NCBI GenBank assembly: GCA_038496445.1
Contig: JALMLS010000011.1
Span: 21,461 to 85,460, forward strand
DNA from: Trichosphaerium sp. ATCC 40318
Taxonomy: Eukaryota; Discosea; Flabellinia; Trichosidae
DNA: 64,000 bases
Direction of reading: 5' to 3'
This document shows, one piece after another, positions 34,013 through 43,347 of this stretch. The notes under the pieces are model-generated. The model was not told where the DNA came from. It made no database searches and saw nothing but the letters and a program-made list of their open reading frames with translations. Position numbers and translations under genes: made by a program. Position 1 is the first letter of the stretch. Each line of letters starts with the position of its first letter.

Positions 34013-34988
34013 TCATACTTTTGCTAACACTGGTCTGAATTTCTTGAGTGCTGGATCATCTTTACTGACCAAACCCTTCTTTGCTTTACGAACTTGTTCA
34101 ACAACTTTATCAAACTTTTTCATATCAGGTACTTCAAATACGCCATCTCCATTGATCTTGTTATTTGGCATCTTCTTATATCGTTGTGCTTGTTTTGTGT
34201 CTTTACCCCAACCACATGCCCAAAGTGCATCAGGCTCAACAAGTGGATGAATGGAACCTTTTGAATCCAAGTAGAATCCACTTTTAAACCCTTGACATCC
34301 TGTTTTGTTTACCACTTTGCGAGCGCCCTTCAACACCTCAAGTACAGCTGCAAGTGTTGCATTGGCTTTTGGCATTCCTGTCATGACGTAAAACGTTCTT
34401 TTGCTGATTGGTTGATTTCCTAGGCGAGAGGGTGAGTCATACATCGATCAAAAGCAACAAGTACCTAAACCAGATTTGATTTTTTCTTCAATCCAAGCAG
34501 TTCTGACTGCTTTTTGAACCTTGTCGTATGTTGTCCACCATGTCTTCATTGAACAAGAATCGCTTATATGAGCACAATAATTTGTACCATTTGGATTTGG
34601 GCTGATGATGCCGACACATGGACCCAAACCGGCAACACCACAAGGTTTTGCTATCATAAACTGTTAGCTACATCACAGGTTTTAGAACATACGCAATGAC
34701 TTCATGAATGTTCCTCCGACACCTCCTCCAACAGTTGCAGGTTTAACTGAGGGTTTCTTTGTACTATCACGAAGAGCGTTAGTAACCAATGCTTGAATGA
34801 GCAAAAACGGCAACGTACACTTTCTCTCCATGAGCTTTCTTTTGAAGCATTTGCTGTTTTCGTTGTTTGGCTTCTTCTCTCATTCTAAGTTGCTTCTCTG
34901 TTGGTGGTGCCTTTGCTGGTTTCTTCTTTTGAGTGACACGTTTTGTTGTCTTGTTTTTGTTTCCAGTCGTTGATCTTTGTTTTGACAT
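34013..34988 (-). CDS. Triplicated Cys/His protein, copy C
   Basis: Four-exon gene in inverted orientation to copy A; the last exon is 34419-34013 and the start ATG ends at 34988. The predicted protein is essentially the same as copy A, including the C-terminal KGLVSKDDPALKKFRPVLAKV-type end, and intron 1 keeps A's GTACGTTGCCGTTTTTGC start and TTACTAACG branch site. Intron 3 is about 8 nt shorter than in A and B. Proximal 5' and 3' flanks match A, so A and C are the youngest pair or have exchanged sequence recently. Core Cys and His are intact. Confidence 0.7.
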
Positions 34989-35204
34989 TGTTAGGTTGGT
35001 TGTTTTTGAAGCTTGTTGTTGTGTTGTGTGTTGGTTGTTGTTGATTTTGATTATTTTTCAAGTCAGTGAAAACAAGAATGATGCGATAACCAACTTTGGT
35101 CTTCTCGATACACACCTTGCTGCACGAGCACTTCTTTCGCGATTTTTAGTGTTAGTAAGTATTAATACAATGTATTAGAGCTTTATCAACCTATTCAATG
35201 GTGT
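34989..35204 (-). repeat. Proximal 5' flank of copy C, homologous to copy A
   Basis: Matches the copy A upstream sequence from the ATG back to ACCATTGAATAGGTTGATAAAGC, then identity stops. The distal part that A and B share is absent here, which marks one duplication breakpoint near 35204. Confidence 0.65.
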
Positions 35205-36397
35205 ATAAATTTAGTCCTATTAATTATGTGTGAAGACGCTCTAATCGTGGTTACAAGCCTTCTTCTATGCTAGCACAACACAAGACGAGCCAGCAGCAAT
35301 TTTTACGTGATGAAATATTTGTCGCGAAATGCCGTGAAAACCAAAAAATCACGTGATTTTTATTGCAACGATTCACCTTGCGCAACGCGGATTACATTGT
35401 TCTGTTGATCTTTTCCCAGTATCTACGCTGTGGTTAGTAAAAAAACACTTAAGTTTTTAATTGTTTCGAGTTGAGCGTACTCTACTCCAACCAATGCCTT
35501 GATGCCTTCAATTGCTACAACACCAATATATTGTTCGTATCAAGCAAGAACAGGTATAGGGCAAAATATGCAACCTGTCGTTTCAAGAGAAATAACAAAA
35601 CTTACGAAATAGCAGGTAGCATATTTTGTTGTAGATTTTTTCACACTTACGACGGTCAATATAACGTAACTTGGGGCTTTTGTTCGTGGTAATCACACTC
35701 GGCTTCAGTTGATTATTATTGCTTTCAACTATTAACACTGGCGCCGTAGAGTAATACAGTGGAATCAAGACCAACACAGGATGTCCGAATTAGTTAATTT
35801 GAAAATTTCTAACTCCTTATGTTAGAATTGCAGCGTCACCTTTCTTTTGTATTAGTGCTGGGTATAGACTACCTTTGTCTTTTTACTGAAACTATTAATC
35901 TAAAAGCATGTAGTTCTTGGTGCACCTAAAGGGGGTCAGGTATGTTAGTGCAAACAGCTCTCATAGTTTTTTCCAATATTGCAAATCTGTGGAGCATTGA
36001 AATAGGCTTCAATGAACTACAGGCCTGAACCTTGTAACCAACAAACATTTCAGCTCTGCGAGTTCTATCAGAAGTTCTGCAATTTAGCAGATCTCTCAAA
36101 TCTGCCAAATCTACTTGAAGATCTGTATGTTTCTTATTTTTCTCGACACTTGCTTGCAACAGACAATTATTGCCCAATTAATATTACGGCAGGAAACATT
36201 GGAGAGTATTTCAAATTTCGTTGGGATGTCCCAAAAACAACACATGTCATTGCATTAAGAGTTGTTGGCTCTTGACGTTTTGTTCTTTTCGACATTGCTT
36301 TAGAATAAAACCCGGCCCATCGAGTCGTCATCAAAAAAGTCAACTTATGTAAACCCAAAAATTGTGGATTTCACAATAAAGAACACGTAACTCCCCA
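35205..36397. other. Low-coding interval beyond the triplication
   Basis: CACGTGATTT occurs near 35351. A plus-strand frame at 36012-36275 (with NITAGNIGEYFKFRWDVPKT) looks protein-like but has no recognisable domain and no clear splice partners. No RNA gene is seen. Confidence 0.3.
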
Positions 36398-37092
36398 ATG
36401 TCGCAACAACGACTTGGCTTTTCCAACTATTATGGCAAACGCCCAAAGGAGCGTGTGTTGAAACGTTCAAACAGAGAATCCATACAGTATGTACTTCATA
36501 ACATCTGCGATACTGGCAACTAATATTTCTTTGGGCTCCGATTTTGACAGCAGCATTGAAGCCTTACGGATTTACCTATGTTGACTATCCCGTGGTAGAC
36601 GTTTGTACTAAACTTAAAATACAACGTAACATTATTGGTATTGGAAAAGCCAAGACACCAATGGCATTTTTCACCTTCAAGTGGGATAATAAGATTTTTG
36701 AAAACTTGTTATTCACAAGCACATATGAACAACATCACACTGACCTAAAAAATGGGATCACTACCCATATGACGAACTTCTCTGGCATAGTGATATGGCA
36801 TGGGATTATTGGAATATGGAAGATTTGCACATTGTGGAGCACAGGTGAAGCACAAATATTATTTACTGTGAAAACAGGTTTGTTGCCACTTAATCACTAC
36901 TTCAATATCTCTGCCAACATGAAATTTGATGCTAACAAGGTACATTCATTTCTAGTGATTGTCTTTAAGCGCCACATGGTACCAGGTTATTTCACTTGTG
37001 TTGATGATTTCAATTGCCATATAAAAACTCACAACATTAAGAAACCATACGCATGGGCCATAGAATTGAAGTGTCTCGATGATTCGAACTAG
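36398..37092 (+). pseudogene. Probable decayed two-exon gene, unrecognised
   Basis: A first segment starts MSQQRLGFSNYYGKRPKERV and ends at a GTATGT-like donor near 36489. A long open segment follows from about 36544 (ALKPYGFTYVDYPVVDVC.. to ..WAIELKCLDDSN, stop at 37092). The phases of the available donors (0 or 2) do not match the acceptor (needs 1), so the two do not join in frame. No domain is recognised. It could be an intact gene with a start I missed, or a frameshifted copy. Confidence 0.3.
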
Positions 37093-37923
37093 GCATCTGA
37101 TTGACTTTATGAATGCTTTGATATAGCCTCATCTCACACCAAAGGAATCCTTGTATCATGTGCAAAATGGTCGAAAACAATTGGAAGGTGCCATTTTTTT
37201 ACATGTGACTCTTATTTTTGTTCAGCCATGGATCTCAACAAGCCGGGGGAATATGGCTTAGACGCTACTGCATCATGTAATACTAACCACTGTCAGTGGC
37301 TTTGAAGCAATTACTTGCTAAAAAAGTGCCTGTGGGATACACAAGATTGGCACCATTGGACAAAACTGTTGCTGTTGCAATAAATAACAATGAAATCGTA
37401 AAGTTGGCCACCACTCTCTACTGTGGACATGATGACAAAAGTTCATTTGACAGTAGCAATAAAAGGTATGTTCAAAAATAAAAATGATGACACCAAGGGA
37501 AATAGTGATCAATTTGGCCAGCTGGTCAAGTCCTATTGTACCGATAGGCGGTTCAAAAAATGAAACATGACACTTCTTGATGGTTAGTTTTACTACACCC
37601 TCACAAATGCTTTTATTCTGTATAAGTGTCAAGACGGAGCCCTTACTCCCAAAGGTTTTTTACAAGAAATTGCAACGGAATTGCTTCTCACAGGGACAGG
37701 AAAATAACCTCCTAATAAATTTGTGACAGTTTTTTTTTTTTTGTGATTTTTCATGACGACTCCTTTGGCCGGGTTTAAGACCAGAAACCCTGAGAAAGAC
37801 AAACGAAGTCAAGTACGCCTTTTAGCATTCTACAACTTAACTAAGCGCTCAAGTTTCGCCAACGAAGGAGCTAACTCCACCCAGATCCTACTAAAAAGCG
37901 TGTGACGTCGAAAAAAAAAGAAC
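37093..37923. other. Interval with no supported gene
   Basis: Short open frames at 37296-37632 on both strands lack domains. A run of about thirteen T lies near 37730. The last 150 bp are the upstream region of the coiled-coil gene. Confidence 0.3.
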
Positions 37924-38686
37924 ATGTCGAGGACGAAAGCTTTAATGACCGCTATAAGCCCACGTACCTCACTCAGCAAGGTATGTCGCAGTGTTTGCTA
38001 GAATATTGTTTGTTTTACAAGTTCATGTAACCGACACCTAGGCGAAGCGGTTTTCTGCTAGAAGAAGTACTAATAAGAACGTGTACGCAGCAAAACAATT
38101 AGTAAAAGAGAACGTGCGTAGAAGCATCATGTCTTTTTTTGTAAACTAACACTAAACGTACTACTGCCATGCTGACTATTGTATTTAGCTCCCTAGTGAG
38201 TGTAATAGTAAGAAAATAACTAAAGCTTACCTCGCTCAGCGTGTAGTCGCATTAGATAAGGCTATTGAGCGTAAGCAAGCTACGTTAAAAGCAAAACAAG
38301 CGCGTCTAGCTATTTTAAAAAGAGATCACTTTCAAACGGAGGAAACGCGCCACAGTCGCACTCTTTCAGATCATACAATACTCACTGACGAGAAAAACAG
38401 GGTAAAAACAGATATAGATAACATCAAGCCCGAAAAACAAAAAGCGGCAAACTTTTTTTTCTTTTCAAAAAACATTCTAAATATGACACTCTCACACTCT
38501 ATATTAGTTGCTCCTATCAACGGCAACAATAAAGACAGAGTATAAGAAGAAGAAAGCCCAGCTAGACGAGCTTACTAAGCCAAATCTGGCTCTCACAAGA
38601 TGGACTTAGTCCATAAAAAGGCTCATAAACGAAACGACATCTCAAAAAAAAATGCCTTGATTGAACTCAAAAAAGTCGTAGACTGA
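37924..38686 (+). CDS. Small Lys-rich coiled-coil protein
   Basis: A multi-exon gene starting MSRTKALMTAISPRTSLSK with a GTATGT donor, then AKRFSARRSTNKNVYAAKQL, then a long charged helix (KKITKAYLAQRVVALDKAIE.., KAKQARLAILKRDHFQTEE) and a last exon ending SKKNALIELKKVVD at 38686. The helical part shows heptad-like spacing of Leu/Ile/Ala and fits a coiled coil. One intron near 38540-38580 (GTATAAG...TTACTAAG) is needed to keep frame; its acceptor is unusual because it merges with a branch-site-like TACTAAG. No family is recognised; nuclear or cytoskeletal roles are possible for such proteins. Confidence 0.45.
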
Positions 38687-38902
38687 TCGAACTGTAAATA
38701 AAAACGCTGTCTATACTGCGTTAGTTGATGTTTGTGCGTTGTAGAGGTTTGAAGGAACAAAAAAGTCCAGATGGCGGTGCATCACGTTTTCTTGCATGTA
38801 GTACTGTTAATGACTCAGTCTTAAGTCGAGTCGGACCGATTTTACAAAAAGTCGAGTTGAGTTGACGGACCGTTAACAGTACTACTTGCATGAAAATCTT
38901 TA

Positions 38903-39433
38903 TTACATTCTACGACCTGCAATCGATAGAATTGTTAGGCTCTGTTCCTTTAGTATGCATCTTAGTATGTGTTGTAAAGTTTTGAGTACGCCATAGTAAG
39001 ATTTAACTGAGATATCGTAGTATTGAATGTTTTTTTTTCTGTGAAATAAGATGCTTGATGGCTTTACTGTACGTTCAGATACATCCACTTTGTTACCCAC
39101 TAAACACATAGGCAAATCTCTAGTGTTCTTGAATAGATTCGCATAATGTTGTTGTAGAGACTTATAGCTCATTCGACATGTTGTATCGAACATAAGCACT
39201 GCACCGTCGATATCTTGATAAGGTTCAGCGTTGTCAAAGCATTTTGCAACCATTTCCACGAGATTTATGTGAAAGTCGCCAACTGATGTCATAATGGGTA
39301 CTGTACGCGTCGCAACACCTTCTGAAGGCGTATGCTCCTTTATGAACTCGTTATCAATTAACCGGCTAATTAACGCCGTCTTTCCAATATTGTGGTCGCC
39401 ACATACAGCGATTGATAATGTTTTGGTTGTCAT
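38903..39433 (-). CDS. Divergent Ran-like small GTPase, intronless
   Basis: One frame of 176 codons. The P-loop is GDHNIGKT (residues 12-19), G4 is GNKVD (113-117) and G5 is SVKS (142-145). Residues 125-145 (KPSSILFHRKKNIQYYDISV) are almost diagnostic for Ran, whose corresponding loop has the same HRKKN.QYYDIS core. Yet the G3/switch II motif DTAGQ is absent; the aligned region reads NLVEMVAKCF (about 57-66), so the catalytic Gln is missing. The acidic C-terminal tail of Ran is also missing, and the protein ends SIAGRRM. It therefore looks like a diverged, possibly constitutively GTP-bound or non-hydrolysing Ran paralog. Being intronless beside intron-rich genes suggests retroposition from a Ran mRNA. 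Confidence 0.8.
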   Translation of the reverse strand: MTTKTLSIAVCGDHNIGKTALISRLIDNEFIKEHTPSEGVATRTVPIMTSVGDFHINLVEMVAKCFDNAEPYQDIDGAVLMFDTTCRMSYKSLQQHYANLFKNTRDLPMCLVGNKVDVSERTVKPSSILFHRKKNIQYYDISVKSYYGVLKTLQHILRCILKEQSLTILSIAGRRM

Positions 39434-39710
39434 CAGAGATATGTCGATGGTGTTGACTATGCCAAAATTTCAGATAATTTTGAAACAAAAAAATAGTTAA
39501 GTACTCCGCTTCAAACTTAACTATGGCCAGATGTGACAGTGTTTGATGACTAGTAGTACATCTTTTATAAGCAGTGTAAACTGATATTGATCTTAGTGTA
39601 TGTTTGATAAAGAGATTATCTTTTTTTTATTTTGTAATTAGTAAACTTTGTTGCAAACATACTTGTAACATTTTTTCTGACCTTGGTCTGATCATTCATA
39701 AGTCATTGTT

Positions 39711-40247
39711 TTAAGTATCTTGTAGTACATCATTGATATACTTGCCATAGTGTTGCAATTGCCCATTTTCACTCCACCACTTGAGCTCTCCCTCTAGTTT
39801 ACCATTAACATAGTGGCATTTCAACGACATCTGACCATTTTTATACCACTGCATGTACTCTCCGTCTTTCAGACCTTTGATATAAAAAGCTTGTTCTTGT
39901 AATTTTCTATTATCATACCACATCTTGTACTCACCCTCCTTAGCATCGTTTACATAATACATCTGTGTCTTTAGTTTACCGCTGTGCCACTCTTTATATT
40001 CTCCTTCTTTTTTGCCATTAACATATTCATGTTCTTCTAAAACATCAGTCACGTGTGTTAATGTGTTTAATAGTTTCGTGTATTGCTTTTTCCATTTGCC
40101 ATGTTTCTCAAACTCATCATCAAACCTTGTTGTTGTGGCAGTGTACTTTGATAAAAGAGGCCATGTGACATACAATCCAAAGTCTAAATCAATAATACAA
40201 AGATGTAACTCAACAGGAAGATGTAATAAATGACATGTGTCGTCCAT
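39711..40247 (-). CDS. F-box-like protein with YwqK/MORN-type repeats, paralog 1
   Basis: Intronless, 178 residues. N-terminal F-box-like segment (LLHLPVELHLCIIDLDFGLY..WPLLSKYTA), then about five tandem repeats of 22-23 residues with the pattern GEYKxWYxNGKLxxxxxYVNGK. The repeats are of the YwqK/MORN-variant type that is common in giant viruses of protists and in some protists and bacteria. The N-terminus and repeats match the longer gene at 50663-51355, so the two form a local family. Likely an adaptor for protein turnover or a membrane-associated scaffold; function not known. Confidence 0.65.
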   Translation of the reverse strand: MDDTCHLLHLPVELHLCIIDLDFGLYVTWPLLSKYTATTTRFDDEFEKHGKWKKQYTKLLNTLTHVTDVLEEHEYVNGKKEGEYKEWHSGKLKTQMYYVNDAKEGEYKMWYDNRKLQEQAFYIKGLKDGEYMQWYKNGQMSLKCHYVNGKLEGELKWWSENGQLQHYGKYINDVLQDT

Positions 40248-40615
40248 TTCTCTGGACTTTATCTATTTCATGAATTAGTAACATACTATTGTTTTCGTTA
40301 AACGTGGGCTGTTGTAATGTTACATTAATTCAACGATATCGCTCTTGTATACGCACGTAAGAGCGTAGTAGCTAAGTAGCAACAACACAAACGTGTTCTA
40401 CTCTGTAACGCAGATACAAATGGGAGCGTGATACCGATTTAGTCAAAACTTAGTGGTTTCGCAAGAACTGAGGGTAAAAAAGCTTGAAATCAAGTGGAAG
40501 AACGTACAGGTTACTGCTGTTTGCTAAATGTATTGCTGTAAGGAAACAATATGTACAGACTTAAGTTGTTTAAGCAACTATTGTTGGTTTATTGGCACTT
40601 GACAGTTCTACATGT
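40248..40615. other. Intergenic region
   Basis: Spacer between the start of the repeat protein and the stop of the upstream GTPase-like gene. It includes a short open frame without domain support. No RNA gene is seen. Confidence 0.35.
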
Positions 40616-41581
40616 TTATTGTGTAACACTGTGGTGAATATGCAATAGGCGAGTTAAATATTGTCTGATAGCTTTTTTAGACTCGTCGCACATTACTCGC
40701 TTTCTAGGTTGCCACGTGGTCATTATAAAGTAGTTATCTTCGTGAATCCTGTCGTCTATCTCCGTTATAACTTTACTTTTCATGTCTGGTGGGATGGTAT
40801 CGAGCCGGTTACGACGGTATTCTAATATTTCATGTTAAGGATCAGCAATAGCACGAAGTAGTATTACTTTCAATCCGGCGTATCATGTTTGATAAATTCA
40901 CAATAAATGCTACTGCCTCTGGAACTATCACGGGTTTGCGTTCAGAAGGGTACAACCATTGAAAACCCCATGTTGCTGGAATTCTGCAAAAATCTGTTAA
41001 CAACCATTATTAGGAACAAGCTACACCTACTCCATTTCCCGTACAAGCTCAGACGCGCTGATAACGATAGTCACTACGTCTATTTTGTTGTCTGGAACAA
41101 CATATTGATACAATTTTTCTGCAATGTTGCATTGTAATAGCTCAATTCCCTGTGGCAGATTAAAAACAAACCAATTAGGCAAACATTTGGACTCACTGCT
41201 TTACAGCCGTTTAAAAGACTTCTAATGAATAGAATTTGATCCTGGGTGAGTTTGGATGAAAAGCGACAACCACATGTATCAAAAATTGATAATTGCTTTA
41301 CAGCAAATTTGTTGTGGCTAGTTTCGCACGTAATAGGGCTACCATCAACTCGAAAAACCTAAAAAGCTGTTTAGGCTGCTTCGCAGTTCCTTTACCTTTT
41401 TTTTTTCGTAGAAGGCAGTTCCTGCAGTCCAATTTCTGCCCGTGAGTGCTATAGTCTGGTCGCCATCGCAAAACTCTTTGAATATACTGTTTATTAGAGA
41501 TGACCTGCCACTTTGTGGTCTACCCAATAGCAATATGTTGAGGTTAGCATGTTCCACAACTTCTCGTTTATCTTCTGCCAT
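40616..41581 (-). CDS. Atypical GTPase-like protein with Arg-substituted P-loop
   Basis: The ATG ending at 41581 gives MAEDKREVVEHANLNILLLG followed by RPQSGRSSLINSIF. That is a P-loop of the form GxxxxGRSS, so the invariant Lys is Arg. A putative switch with ALTGRNWTAGT follows. Later exons include PITCETSHNKFAVKQLSIFD, DTCG (a possible G3-like site), LTQDQILFIRSLLNGCK, and GIELLQCNIAEKLY.. with VVTIVISASELVREME. The last exon ends MTTWQPRKRVMC..YLTRLLHIHHSVTQ. Similarity is to septin/AIG1/dynamin-like P-loop GTPases in general; I cannot name the family. Several junctions near 40870-41020 are uncertain, so the gene could be decayed in its middle. Confidence 0.4.
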
Positions 41582-41914
41582 GTCTGGCACGTGATTTTTT
41601 TTCAACTTACTATTGTTGTTGACCAAGCAACACAATGACTCAGTTGAGTTTGTGGTACTATATTTCCCGGTACTTCTCCGGGAGGTGATGAATTAAACTC
41701 ATATGTTGGACATTACCATAAAAAATAAACTGCTGTCGAAAAGCTTGTACCCTATATTGACATTTGTTTTCTACCATTGCATGGAAGATTGTTGGAGTAT
41801 GTCAACCTTAACTTGAATCACTGTACCCCAATTCGATTATATACATTAGACAATTCTTGAGTGCTTCATCAGTTATAGTAACATTATATGAACTTCTAGT
41901 ACAGTGCTCCTATT
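41582..41914. other. Intergenic region
   Basis: Holds the promoter of the Arg-P-loop GTPase-like gene and the 3' end of the Rho-like gene. CACGTG lies just inside it at about 41588. No ORF of interest. Confidence 0.35.
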
Positions 41915-43128
41915 TCACATTACAGCACATTTTTTATTGGTTACTTCCGAGTTTTTTCCATCGCAACAGTTGAAAGTCCATGCCGCTGCTGATACTTCAT
42001 TGAGTACTAAGTGTTTAAATAAGCTAGAACTCATCAAATGCAAAACGTACATTCTCTTACCCCATCACCTGTTTTTGAACTCACTTCAACATAACTATGA
42101 GCCTAAAATAACATAATGTAAATGTGCAACATCTAGAAGTTTGGACGTACACCAATTCTTTTTGCTAAACTTATTCCTTCCTTTGTTGTTATAGCATTCT
42201 CTATACATTCACCCAATGTATGTCCTTCCCTCAAATCTAGCTTTGTGCCAACCAATATCACAGGTGCATCTGGGTTAAAGCGTCTCTTTTTTGGATCCCA
42301 CTTTATAAGACAAAAAAGATTAAATAAATATTGTGTAGCACACGATTAGCTACGCTTCTCATAGTATAATAACAACTGAGTATCTTATTTAACATACCTT
42401 TGTTGAAACACTGTCATAACTTGTCCTGTTTGCAAGACTGAACGAAAGTATAAATACACTCTACGGAAATAATACACGATTACTAAATGAAATAATGTCA
42501 AGCTTACATACTGCAGTAGCGTAGACTATGCGTTGCATCTGAATTATGTCATCAGGCTCTCTCATATCCCACAAGCCTATAAGGTATAAGGTACAACAAG
42601 AGTTCATCATCATTCGTTTTTTTTCACAATAAAAATAGACCAACTTATTTCTATCTTTTTTCCAAACCACGTGATAGGCATCCTACAGTCATTTAGAACA
42701 GGAAATCAGTACATAACAAACAGTGACATTGTTGTTAAATTTACACCAAAGAGCCACGTGATGCAATCAATTCACACACGTGCATGAGGAAAAAAACGTA
42801 TACGAAAGAAAACAAAGTAGCATACACATAATTATCTAATACCGTTGGGATATATTCCTGCGGAAACTTATCTTGTACTGTTTAAGTGTACGAGCAAATA
42901 CTCTAGACGCACTTAAAGCAATTCTGATGAATAAACAAGTTTTACCTATGTCAGATTCAGCTGTTAAAGTGTATATGCGTTGAAACTGATTTAGACACAG
43001 GATGGATCTAAGTTAAAGAATAATTATGTAAATTATCATTTACCAACAGCAAGATCTCCCATTACTACCAATTTAACTCGAGGAAGCTCGTCGCTTGAGA
43101 AGCTGTCATCGTTCTTTGAAGATGTCAT
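41915..43128 (-). CDS. Atypical Rho-family GTPase with CAAX tail
   Basis: About nine exons. MTSSKNDDSFSSDELPRVKL leads into VVMGDLAVGKTCLFIRIALI (P-loop restored across an intron) and QDKFPQEYIPTVLDNY, the Rho switch I. G4 is present as VILVGTKLDLREG and G5 as YVEVSSKTGDGVRE. The protein ends NKKCAVM, a CAAX box of farnesylation type. Where Rho proteins have GLWDTAGQED, this one has GLWDMREPDD, so the conserved Gly and catalytic Gln are replaced. The change lies inside an exon, not at a junction. GTP hydrolysis is probably strongly impaired, as in RhoE/Rnd-like or RhoH-like members. Expected at membranes, acting on actin or polarity. Splice donors GTGCGT, GTACGT and GTATGT are used. Confidence 0.75.
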
Positions 43129-43347
43129 TCGGCTAACGTCACGTGTGGTTTAACTTTCGTTGACCACAAAAACAAACTTGGAAGACAAGAAGGCTACAAA
43201 AGTGACAAAAGTTTTCATTCTCACCAGTAGCTGTTGGCAAAAGGCTCACTTGACATAATGTTCGCTTCGAAGCAGACAATTTGTTTATACGCGTAGTTAC
43301 CACAAGTCCACAAAAGTTTTTTTTTTTTTTGAATTGTTTATTCAGTT

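Noticed and set aside
32598-35178. Plus-strand Cys/Val/Leu-rich frames opposite the first exons of copies B and C
   Set aside because: They are the complement of the Lys/Gln/Asn-rich basic tail and 5' UTR of the minus-strand genes, not membrane proteins.
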